A stretch of 16,185 bases of DNA from an uncultured Candidatus Competibacteraceae bacterium (GTDB lineage: Bacteria; Pseudomonadota; Gammaproteobacteria; Competibacterales; Competibacteraceae). How positions within the stretch are numbered: the first letter of the stretch is position 1; every line of letters starts with the position of its first letter. Below the pieces are notes generated by a model. The model saw nothing but the letters and a program-made list of their open reading frames with translations, was not told where the DNA came from and ran no database searches. The translations under genes were made by a program, and so were the position numbers. Location of the stretch: NCBI GenBank assembly GCA_937960715.1, contig CALGOO010000074.1:1-16185 (forward strand). The letters are read 5' to 3'. Shown here in pieces: positions 1 to 6,047 of this stretch.

Positions 1-180
1 GCCTCGCGTGAACACTCCGAGCGTGAAATGACCGATTTCAAGGCCGAGATGCGAGTCTCGCGCGAGCGATCCGAACGCGAAATGACCGATTTCAAGGCCG
101 AGATGCAGGCCTCCCGCGAACGCTCCGAACGCGAAATGACCGATTTCAAGGCCGAGATGGCCGACTTCAAGGCTGAGATG
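1..180 (+). repeat. In-frame 54-bp tandem repeat within the left-edge gene
   Basis: Half a unit (1-27) is followed by full 54-bp units at 28-81 and 82-135, a partial unit at 136-159, and a shorter derivative at 160-180 that repeats only ADFKAEM. Each full unit encodes 18 residues beginning MTDFKAEM. The full units are nearly identical in sequence, which points to recent duplication or ongoing copy-number change. The array runs off the left edge, so the total copy number is unknown. Confidence 0.9.
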
Positions 181-654
181 CGGGCTGATCGGCGCGAGAT
201 GAACAAGCGTTGGGGTGAAATCGCCAACCGGCTGGGGACCATCGTCGAGGATATCGTCCTACCCAACATTCCCCGCATCGCCCGCGAACATTTCGGCGCC
301 GACGAACTGGAATTCATCGGCGCGCGAATTCGCAAACGACATCCCACCGAACCCGACCGGATGCGCGAATTCGACGTGGTGGCGGCTTGGCCGGGCATGG
401 TGCTGTTCAACGAAACCAAGGGCGGCGCCATGCGCCCGGAGTATCTGACCCACTTCGCGACCTTCGTGAAAAGCGGCGACTTTTTCGGTTTCTTCCCCGA
501 ATACGCCGGGCGGCGGCTGATTCCGGTGTTTTCCGCGCTGGCGCTGGCCGAAAGCGACGTGCGCTACCTGACGCGGGAAGGCATCTACGCGCTGACCATG
601 GGCGATGAAACCATGGAGATCGTCAATCTGACCGAGGTCGGTCCGCCGCGATAG
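1..654 (+). CDS. Partial gene: repeat/coiled-coil N-terminus fused to a PD-(D/E)XK-like domain (DUF3782-type)
   Basis: The frame is open at the left edge of the window, so the true start is probably upstream; an in-frame ATG at 28 is only one of the repeated Met codons. From the ATG at 28 the visible part has 208 residues. The first ~50 are an 18-residue charged repeat (core MTDFKAEM, then SRERSERE), which should form an extended coiled coil. The rest looks like a compact nuclease fold: EFDVVAAWPGMVLFNETKG supplies D116, E129 and K131 (numbered from ATG 28), matching the D...ExK signature of PD-(D/E)XK enzymes. Heptad-rich N-termini joined to such domains are typical of DUF3782/DUF3782-like proteins, whose function is not established. 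The 3' end overlaps the convergent csx16 by 32 nt. Nuclease activity is inferred from the motif alone. Confidence 0.75.
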   Translation, partial: ASREHSEREMTDFKAEMRVSRERSEREMTDFKAEMQASRERSEREMTDFKAEMADFKAEMRADRREMNKRWGEIANRLGTIVEDIVLPNIPRIAREHFGADELEFIGARIRKRHPTEPDRMREFDVVAAWPGMVLFNETKGGAMRPEYLTHFATFVKSGDFFGFFPEYAGRRLIPVFSALALAESDVRYLTREGIYALTMGDETMEIVNLTEVGPPR

Positions 655-937
655 AGATCACCCGAAATTCTTCCAGCCGTGCCCCGAAGCGGCGCAGGTC
701 GGCGGCGGACAATTCCCGCCCGCGCCACTCCGGCGGCAATTCCAGGCTCAGGTGCAGATAGCGCCCGCCGCGCTGGCACACCCGCGCCGCCAAGTGGATC
801 GGCAGGGTGCCGATGACCACATCGCCCGGCTGAACGGTGTCGGGATCGAGATGGGCAATCACTTGGTCCACAGTGACGCCTTCTTCCGCCGCCCAATGGC
901 GGGCGCCGGGATGACGGGAGACGAAGAGGGTGGTCAC
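623..937 (-). CDS. csx16: Csx16, CRISPR-associated ring-nuclease family protein (VVA1548 family)
   Basis: This 104-residue protein begins MTTLFVSRHPGA and continues with HLDPDTVQPGDVVIGTLP and a RYLHLSLELP segment. These are the recognisable signatures of the small Csx16 (VVA1548, TIGR02620) family, at its usual length. Csx16 is a single CARF-like domain found almost only beside type III systems. Recent work places it among ring nucleases that cleave cyclic oligoadenylate and switch off the signal made by Cas10. The start is a GTG at 937 that overlaps the stop of the upstream Uma2 gene in a GTGA arrangement, so the two are translationally coupled. It is the last gene of the accessory cassette and its 3' end overlaps the convergent plus-strand gene. 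Family assignment is firm; the reaction is inferred from the family. Confidence 0.88.
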   Translation of the reverse strand: MTTLFVSRHPGARHWAAEEGVTVDQVIAHLDPDTVQPGDVVIGTLPIHLAARVCQRGGRYLHLSLELPPEWRGRELSAADLRRFGARLEEFRVISIAADRPRSD

Positions 938-1419
938 GAATAGTCGGCTTCGATGGATGCCGGAAACAGTGGCGCGAGGCGGCTGTTGGCTATGGCCCCA
1001 TTCGGATCAAAAAAATACAGCTCCCCAGTTTGATCGCACAGCCAAAACTCCCAAGCGCCACGCTCGAAATAGAGCGCCTGTTTTGCTCGCATTTCCTCAG
1101 CCGTATTGGAAGGCGAAAGAATCTCCACCACGATCTCCGGCGCTTCCAGATAAGGGTTGGCGCGCTGGTTCCGCTTGAAAAACGCTGTGCTACCCCAGGC
1201 AACATCGGCAACCTTGACGCCTTCGGCGGTCTGAATGCCGCATTCCACCAACGGTTCGCCGCCGTCGAGTAGTTTAGCGAGCCAGCGAATGATGCGCGCC
1301 TGATAAAGACCGTGCTGATTGGTCGCCGGACTCATTTCGATCTTGCCCCAGCGGTTGGTTTCAAACTTGAACGGCATATCCCGAAACAACGGGTTATCGC
1401 AGATTTGCTGCCATTGCAT
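934..1419 (-). CDS. Uma2-family (DUF820) putative restriction endonuclease-like protein
   Basis: A 161-residue protein with the Uma2 layout: an N-terminal stretch FETNRWGKIEMSP, then VADVAW (D72), PEIVVEILSPSN (E99) and a later K113 before YFERGAWEFWLCD. The aspartate, glutamate and lysine match the spread-out PD-(D/E)XK active site of this family, which is widespread but poorly characterised. The ATG at 1419 has a GGGAG about 9 nt upstream. The gene lies 25 nt after the CARF-RelE gene, and its TGA overlaps the GTG of csx16, so all three are probably one transcript. Its place between a cOA effector and a ring nuclease suggests a part in the defence module, but Uma2 genes are also common as stand-alone copies, so the link is an inference. 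Confidence 0.85.
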   Translation of the reverse strand: MQWQQICDNPLFRDMPFKFETNRWGKIEMSPATNQHGLYQARIIRWLAKLLDGGEPLVECGIQTAEGVKVADVAWGSTAFFKRNQRANPYLEAPEIVVEILSPSNTAEEMRAKQALYFERGAWEFWLCDQTGELYFFDPNGAIANSRLAPLFPASIEADYS

Positions 1420-1444
1420 AGGTGTGTGCTCCCGTACTCTTCAT

Positions 1445-2557
1445 TCAATGCAAGCCCTTGTCCAGTCGGTCGATGACATAGCTCCCGCCTTCAAAATGCC
1501 CGAAAAGACGCTTGGCGCCTTCATCGGCCCAAGCGTCGCATTCGTGCGTGCTGCCTTGATGAGAGCCGCCTCTAAGTGGTTTGAAATCCAGCGAGCGCGG
1601 ATTGTAGCTTTCACCCTCCTCCAAGCGTCGCGCCAGTTGATCCAGGCGTTCGTTGACATGGCGCAACCGATCCGGCGCCAAGCCTTCCAGCGAACGCCGG
1701 AACCGCGGTCCATAACGTAGCTTGGACGTGATGGGTTCCAACAACCCCGCGCCATAAACGGCGCGATACGCCTCTTGCCAAATCAGTTCACCCCAGGGAG
1801 AAAACACCGCTTGCCCATCGAGCACGTTCACCAGCGATTCCGGCACGTCGGCCACTTCCGCCTCCCGGACCGGCAAACCCGCCGCGATTCGCCGAAAGAT
1901 CGCGAAATCCTGGCGCAAAATCGCTGCGGAATCGAGTTGCACCGGCAGGCGCGGCAAGCGCAACAGTTGCTCGGTTCGCTCGAAGACATAGACGCTTTCA
2001 TCGGCGTAAATCATCCCCAGCGCCTGCATGAAACCTTGCACGCTTTTGAATCCGCCAGTGAGATTGAACACCACGCGATAGCCAGTGTCCCGATAACCCT
2101 TGAGGGTCTCAGCGCACCATGCAACCAAGTCGGACATGGCCCAACGGAAGCTGTCCGGGTCGTCGGTTCGCAAATCCCGCACCCGCTTGACTTCAACCTG
2201 ATGACCATGGCGTTCGAGTACGTCCGACACGATGCGGGCGGTGCTCTCGCCCAGCCAAGTATCGGTCGCCAGGAGCACATGTTGATCGCGGGCGACGCCG
2301 GGATTACCGCCATAAAACCGGATCACGCCGTTCAACTCGGCGCTGAGGTCCATCAGGCGCTTCAAATCGGTTTCCCGCGCGAATTCCCCGTGTCGTGCAT
2401 CAAGATGCTGCTGAATGCGCTGGCGTTGTTCGGGCGGCACGTCCTCCGGCTTGGATTGATTGGCAAAGTCGGTCAGCAGGGTCCGCAGGTCGGAACCGAC
2501 ATTGTTGTTCAGCAGACTCGTGCCACAGGTGGAAACGATCAAACAAGGCTTGGGCAT
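1445..2557 (-). CDS. CARF-domain CRISPR accessory protein (APE2256 family) with C-terminal RelE-like toxin domain; Cami1-like
   Basis: A 370-residue two-part protein. Residues 1-~210 are a CARF sensor: STCGTSLL at 9-16 and NLTGGFKSV at 165-173 are the two nucleotide-binding loops typical of the APE2256 (PF09651/TIGR02619) group, which includes archaeal ring nucleases. A linker of ~70 residues follows. Residues ~281-370 have the RelE/ParE-toxin layout: paired helices (RLRHVNERLDQLARRLEEG), a LDFKPLRG strand, then STHECDAW and KRLFGHFEGGSYVIDRL, with basic residues K326, R329 and R350 and a C-terminal H370. CARF-RelE fusions are known as Cami1, a cA4-activated, ribosome-dependent mRNA interferase. 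That domain was recognised by eye, so the Cami1 identity is likely rather than proven. AGGAA lies just upstream of ATG 2557. The gene heads a cassette with uma2 and csx16. Confidence 0.82.
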   Translation of the reverse strand: MPKPCLIVSTCGTSLLNNNVGSDLRTLLTDFANQSKPEDVPPEQRQRIQQHLDARHGEFARETDLKRLMDLSAELNGVIRFYGGNPGVARDQHVLLATDTWLGESTARIVSDVLERHGHQVEVKRVRDLRTDDPDSFRWAMSDLVAWCAETLKGYRDTGYRVVFNLTGGFKSVQGFMQALGMIYADESVYVFERTEQLLRLPRLPVQLDSAAILRQDFAIFRRIAAGLPVREAEVADVPESLVNVLDGQAVFSPWGELIWQEAYRAVYGAGLLEPITSKLRYGPRFRRSLEGLAPDRLRHVNERLDQLARRLEEGESYNPRSLDFKPLRGGSHQGSTHECDAWADEGAKRLFGHFEGGSYVIDRLDKGLH

Positions 2558-2722
2558 AATGAATTCCTAATCAGGGTTGGAAGCGATTGCGGAATTGAAG
2601 TAAGGATGGCGGCTTACCGCAAACGCAGTCAGGATCGGTTCGTGGGAACCGCTGACGGTGCAAAACAGAATAATTGGGAGACATGTTATACCGTTTCTCA
2701 ATGGATTTTATGGTTCAGAATC

Positions 2723-2804
2723 GTAGGGCGGGTTAGGGCGTCAGCCCGTAACCCGCCGATTCGATTGCGGTTTCGGCGGGTTACGCTTCGCTAACCCGCC
2801 CTAC
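2723..2804. repeat. REP-like 82-bp inverted repeat between cmr6 and the CARF-RelE gene
   Basis: The outer arms GTAGGGCGGGTTAG (2723-2736) and CTAACCCGCCCTAC (2791-2804) are perfect 14-bp inverses. Inner arms CGTAACCCGCCGA (2747-2759) and TCGGCGGGTTACG (2773-2785) are perfect 13-bp inverses. The stem is strong, but no T-tract follows on either strand, so it does not look like a standard intrinsic terminator. Elements built on GGCGGGTTA...TAACCCGCC are common dispersed intergenic palindromes in proteobacterial genomes. The rest of the 279-nt gap (2558-2836) holds only the leader of the CARF-RelE gene; I saw no convincing promoter there. Confidence 0.85.
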
Positions 2805-2836
2805 ATGGGAAATATAAAACCTATCGGGAATTGGTA

Positions 2837-3979
2837 TTAGGTCGCGCCCTCTCGTAGTTGCTGGATTTTAGCCTTGCGTTCCTGCTTCTTTTTGCCGCTG
2901 CCCCAGTCCAGATAGCCATAAATCGCTTCGGCCAGCTGCGCCAAGTCCTCGCGCTCCGCCGCCGGCCACGGCAAGCCGTCCTTGAGCAACTCATTCAAAC
3001 GATTGGCGAGCCGCCCGCCGGATTCCTTACGCCTGGCCGTCTGGTCTTCATCGAACCAGCGCCGCAATTCGACGATCATTTTCTGTCCCGACGACAGGGC
3101 GGCTTCGGCAGCTTGGCGGACCCGCTGGGCCGTCTCCGCTCGACGTTGCTGTTCGGCTTCCAAATCGCGATGCATCGCTCCATAACCCACCGCCGTTTTC
3201 GCGCCGAAACCCAGCCAGTCGAAGGCGTGCCGGAACGCGGATTCCAACAGGTCTTGCCAGGACTCCTTCAACGATTCCGGCAGCATGGCCGGATCGCACT
3301 GCACGAAGAACCCAAAGCCACTGCCCGGTGGCACGGTCAGGAACAGGATCGGGTTGGGCTGGCCGCTATCATGCGGCGTGGCATTGCCATTGCCCTGGTA
3401 ATAGTCGCCGTAATGCGGGGTCATGATGTCCACCGCCAGCCGGTCGCATTGCGGAAATACATCCCAAAAGCTGAGGGCGCCACGAGTGTGTTCGGTGTCG
3501 CCGGATTTGGGTTCCCTGCCAAACAGCGCGTCGATGGCAGGCTGATCCCAACCTGTGGCGCCTTCATCAAACACATCGTGGCGCAATTCCTCGGCCGCTC
3601 GGCGCAGTACGCCCTTGACGCCAGAACCGGCTAGATACGGCAAGCCGTAGGGATTCAGGAACGCCATGCCGTTTTCCAGCGGATGCTCGATGCCGGTCCC
3701 GGTCACGAACGGGGCGCTGGACTGGGCCGCGATATGCCAGATGGCATCACCGAGGGCAGCGGCGACATGCGCCTGACGGTCGCGCAGGGCGTCGCGCAGT
3801 TTTTTGATCTGGGGTGTCAGCGGGCCAAAGTCTCTCTTCAAATTGGCTGAGGCAACATTTTTAACCCGCTGCCAGCCCTGATCCGGCTCCCAGAAAGCGC
3901 CATAGAGCGTGAAGCGATGACCAGGCGGCGTGTCGTCGAAGGTCTGTCCCAAATAATCAGGAACGGCAGGTTTAGCCAT
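2837..3979 (-). CDS. cmr6: Cmr6, type III-B RAMP subunit
   Basis: A 380-residue RAMP-superfamily protein. NPYGLPYLAGSGVKGVLRR (about 109-127) and the glycine-rich loop LGFGAKTAVGYG (about 256-267) are typical of Cmr6 (TIGR01898). In the complex it sits with Cmr1 at the end of the crRNA-target duplex, away from the 5' tag. It is longer than many Cmr6 proteins because of a charged C-terminal extension after residue ~270 (ERKAKIQQLR near the end). The start is set at ATG 3979: AAGGAG lies 7 nt upstream, whereas a GTG at 3997, overlapping the cmr5 stop, lacks a good site. It is the last cmr gene and is followed by the REP-like element. Confidence 0.93.
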   Translation of the reverse strand: MAKPAVPDYLGQTFDDTPPGHRFTLYGAFWEPDQGWQRVKNVASANLKRDFGPLTPQIKKLRDALRDRQAHVAAALGDAIWHIAAQSSAPFVTGTGIEHPLENGMAFLNPYGLPYLAGSGVKGVLRRAAEELRHDVFDEGATGWDQPAIDALFGREPKSGDTEHTRGALSFWDVFPQCDRLAVDIMTPHYGDYYQGNGNATPHDSGQPNPILFLTVPPGSGFGFFVQCDPAMLPESLKESWQDLLESAFRHAFDWLGFGAKTAVGYGAMHRDLEAEQQRRAETAQRVRQAAEAALSSGQKMIVELRRWFDEDQTARRKESGGRLANRLNELLKDGLPWPAAEREDLAQLAEAIYGYLDWGSGKKKQERKAKIQQLREGAT

Positions 3980-3986
3980 GGTTTTG

Positions 3987-3992
3987 CTCCTT
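3987..3992 (-). promoter_or_regulatory. Ribosome binding site of cmr6
   Basis: Read on the minus strand, AAGGAG is followed by CAAAAC and then ATG at 3979. This site lies between the cmr5 stop (3994-3996) and the ATG, and it decides the cmr6 start in favour of 3979 over the overlapping GTG at 3997. Confidence 0.75.
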
Positions 3993-3993
3993 C

Positions 3994-4425
3994 TCACTCA
4001 TCGCCGCAAACCGCCGCCGCGAACTGGCGAATCCACTTGAGCAAGGCCAGCGTTTCCTCGGTGGCGCGGCGGAAAGTCGTTGCATCCGCTTTGTGAAGCG
4101 CCGTCATCACACTGGCAAAATCCGCTTGCTGGACAATGCCGCGTTGGCGTAACCACTCGCACAGATGCCGGTTCAGCGTCAGGTGATGTTCCTTGTTCTT
4201 GCTTTGATAAAACGCCAATGCCTGCATGAGGCTGTTGTTCATGATCAGCGCCGGAGCGGCTTTGGCGAGGTTGGTATAGTCCTTCGAGCAGCCTTGCACC
4301 CGCTCCCAGGCGAATTTCGCCCGTTGCTGTTCAAGGCTCTCGGTTGAAGCGGGCTTGCAACCCGTAATAGGTGGAGTCGCTTTGGCTTTCGTCATCACTG
4401 TGGATTTAATTGGATCCTTGGCCAT
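3994..4425 (-). CDS. cmr5: Cmr5, type III-B small subunit
   Basis: A 143-residue, largely helical protein. SLEQQRAKFAWERVQ from about residue 30, the NLAKAAPALIMNNSLMQALAFY stretch and HLCEWLRQRGI are characteristic of Cmr5 (TIGR01881), the small subunit that lines the Cmr filament opposite the Cmr4 backbone. Typical Cmr5 proteins begin near the LEQQRA motif; here a ~30-residue basic, Thr/Pro-rich leader precedes it. The ATG at 4425 starts only 5 nt after the cmr4 stop, with GGAG about 8 nt upstream, so the long form is plausible. A shorter form from the internal Met11 is possible. Confidence 0.92.
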   Translation of the reverse strand: MAKDPIKSTVMTKAKATPPITGCKPASTESLEQQRAKFAWERVQGCSKDYTNLAKAAPALIMNNSLMQALAFYQSKNKEHHLTLNRHLCEWLRQRGIVQQADFASVMTALHKADATTFRRATEETLALLKWIRQFAAAVCGDE

Positions 4426-4430
4426 CGCAT

Positions 4431-5348
4431 CTACTCCACCGCCGTGATGACGATTTGCCCGCGCCCGGTGGTGGCGTCGCCGCCCACCTGCACGAGTCGC
4501 CCATTTAATCCTTTCAATCTCTCGTTGCCTTCGAGCACGGCGGCGAGGACTTCCTCGGCCGGCATCGCGCCTTTGCCGCTACGTTCCGCCGTGGCCATCA
4601 GCGGAGCCAATAGCAGCGATTCCGGCGGCAGGTTTTCGGTGTAGAACAATCCCGTTCCTTTGGCGGCACCCGTATCGTTATCAATGCAGACATGCGGCTC
4701 CACCACCGTCGCATTTTTGACGAAGTAACCAAAATCCTCGTCGGGCAACAACACCAAATCTGTCTTGAGCTTTTCGCGGAAGAAGGCGTAGGCATCGCCA
4801 GCGGGCAGAGCATGACTTGCCAACCATTCGCTGATTTGCATGAGATTCTTGTTGACGACCGCTTGCAACTCGAACGCCTCAAGGTGCAGTTTGTCTCGGC
4901 CATCACCCGTGAGTAGATCAGGATTGGCAATGGCGCATTGCCCAGGTTCAATGTTCACATCCGGCAGAGACAGCGCCTTATCGGCCAAAGTGAGCGCAAG
5001 TAACCGTTTCATTCGCGCCAGCGCCGTGGGCGAGGTGGCGTACACGTAAGCCCGCCTGGTGCAGCGCACCGGAAACGCTACCAGTTGCGCATCGCCAAAG
5101 CTGATGGCTCCGGCGTGTTCGGAGGCGTTGGTTTCCGGTCCAAAGATTCGGGCGATCAAATCCTTGTCCCAGCCCTCGGCTTGAAAGCGATGTCGCACCG
5201 CGCCCTTGAAGCCGGAACCGGCCATCATGGGATAGTCGGTATGCCGTTCGCGCTGAATCGGGTTGTCGATCAGACCCATCGCGGCGCCCGCTCCCATGTG
5301 GACCGGGCTGACGCAGTAGATAAAAAGTGCTTTTTGTGCTTGAAACAT
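4431..5348 (-). CDS. cmr4: Cmr4, type III-B backbone subunit and target-RNA endonuclease
   Basis: A 305-residue RAMP protein of normal Cmr4 length. HMGAGAAMGLIDNPIQRERH near the N-terminus is the family hallmark (TIGR02580). Its Asp28 corresponds to the aspartate that cuts target RNA at 6-nt intervals in characterised Cmr4 proteins, so target cleavage should be intact. YPMMAGSGFKGAVRHRF is the conserved crRNA-binding segment. A C-terminal VQVGGDATTGRGQI gives the glycine-rich loop. GAGGAG lies a few bases upstream of ATG 5348. The gene starts 9 nt after the toxin gene, so it must be co-transcribed with the toxin-antitoxin pair unless there is a hidden promoter. Confidence 0.95.
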   Translation of the reverse strand: MFQAQKALFIYCVSPVHMGAGAAMGLIDNPIQRERHTDYPMMAGSGFKGAVRHRFQAEGWDKDLIARIFGPETNASEHAGAISFGDAQLVAFPVRCTRRAYVYATSPTALARMKRLLALTLADKALSLPDVNIEPGQCAIANPDLLTGDGRDKLHLEAFELQAVVNKNLMQISEWLASHALPAGDAYAFFREKLKTDLVLLPDEDFGYFVKNATVVEPHVCIDNDTGAAKGTGLFYTENLPPESLLLAPLMATAERSGKGAMPAEEVLAAVLEGNERLKGLNGRLVQVGGDATTGRGQIVITAVE

Positions 5349-5357
5349 GATGGCTCC

Positions 5358-5783
5358 TCATTCCTTGATCGGGTCAAGCGGATTGACAATTTGCAGGCGG
5401 TTGGCCGCCGCGGGTTTCAGACGAAGATCGTTGGTCCAAAATTCCGTGCAGCCGTGATGAAGGGCGGCGGCCAAATGCAGCGCATCGGCCGCCTTGAGAT
5501 TTTGGAAAGCGCGCAACTCCGTGGCGATTTCAAAAACGTGGTCGCTGATCGATAACTGCCTGGCTTCAGGCAGACTGAAAAAATTGTCGTATTCCTCCAA
5601 AACTCGCTGTTGTCCATTGCGCATTGGCAGCACCCGGCATTCCAAACGAGTCAAGCTAGTAAAGCAAAGTTGCGCGCCGCCTGCTTTACGATTTGCCAGC
5701 GCCCGATAGCAAATCTCCCGGAAATGGTTTGGCCCCTCGGTCAAATAAATCACAATGCAGCTATCGAGGTAAATCGCGGACAT
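5358..5783 (-). CDS. vapC: PIN-domain toxin (VapC-like) inside the cmr operon
   Basis: A 141-residue PIN-domain protein. The acidic active-site set is complete: D7 in IYLDSCIVIY, E48 in LTRLECR, D100 in KAADALHLAAA and D119 in FWTNDLRL, the order and spacing expected of VapC-type RNases. VapC toxins usually cut tRNA or rRNA; the target here is unknown. Start choice: a GTG at 5789 and ATGs at 5786 and 5783 are all in frame, and the ATG at 5783 is best spaced (7 nt) from GGGAG. The gene overlaps the antitoxin 3' end by ~23 nt, a normal toxin-antitoxin arrangement, and is followed 9 nt later by cmr4. A toxin-antitoxin pair between cmr3 and cmr4 is unusual. Confidence 0.88.
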   Translation of the reverse strand: MSAIYLDSCIVIYLTEGPNHFREICYRALANRKAGGAQLCFTSLTRLECRVLPMRNGQQRVLEEYDNFFSLPEARQLSISDHVFEIATELRAFQNLKAADALHLAAALHHGCTEFWTNDLRLKPAAANRLQIVNPLDPIKE

Positions 5784-6027
5784 CATCACGCTCCCACGAG
5801 TTACGCTCTTCTTCGAGGTAGTGATCTATTTCTTCCTTGGTGCGGCAGGGAATATTCGCTTCCTGCAAACGTTGCATGAATTCTTCGAGAGAGCGGGGTT
5901 TGCCGGTAACCGGCGTTTCCGAATACAGCACGATGACCTCCGCCATGCCGGGCGGCACATCGGCGGGCAATTGCAGACTCAGCGTGTGTTCGGCGTTGAT
6001 CTGGGCATGCAACTTAATAGCGCGCAT
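5761..6027 (-). CDS. Antitoxin partner of the PIN toxin
   Basis: An 88-residue protein beginning MRAIKLHAQINAEHTLSLQLP, then DVPPGMAEVIVLYSE, a β-rich N-terminal half of the kind seen in small antitoxins encoded before PIN toxins. The acidic C-terminal half (RTKEEIDHYLEEERNSWERD) is the probable toxin-binding tail. A reading that adds 13 residues (start 6066) would overlap cmr3 and has no good site. ATG 6027 has the strongest ribosome binding site of the region (AAAGGAGGA, 6 nt away). It lies 20 nt after the cmr3 stop and overlaps the toxin start. I do not recognise a named antitoxin class with confidence; the assignment rests on size, composition and its position before a clear PIN toxin. 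Confidence 0.8.
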   Translation of the reverse strand: MRAIKLHAQINAEHTLSLQLPADVPPGMAEVIVLYSETPVTGKPRSLEEFMQRLQEANIPCRTKEEIDHYLEEERNSWERDDVRDLPR

Positions 6028-6033
6028 GAGATG

Positions 6034-6042
6034 TCCTCCTTT
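6034..6042 (-). promoter_or_regulatory. Strong ribosome binding site of the antitoxin gene
   Basis: On the minus strand AAAGGAGGA is followed by CATCTC and ATG at 6027. It is nearly a full anti-Shine-Dalgarno match, stronger than those of the neighbouring cmr genes. It fixes the antitoxin start and would favour antitoxin over toxin synthesis from the shared transcript. Confidence 0.8.
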
Positions 6043-6047
6043 CAGGT

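Noticed and set aside
1..180. Left-edge tandem repeat as a CRISPR array
   Set aside because: The units are contiguous, in frame and protein-coding with no unique spacers; it is a coding minisatellite.
2685..2701. TATAAC and TTGAGA hexamers upstream of the CARF-RelE gene as a promoter
   Set aside because: The two hexamers are adjacent rather than 16-18 nt apart, and neither has a good partner at proper spacing.
1775..2794. Plus-strand open frame (339 codons) opposite the CARF-RelE gene
   Set aside because: It mirrors the real minus-strand gene and runs on into the REP-like repeat; no domain is recognisable.
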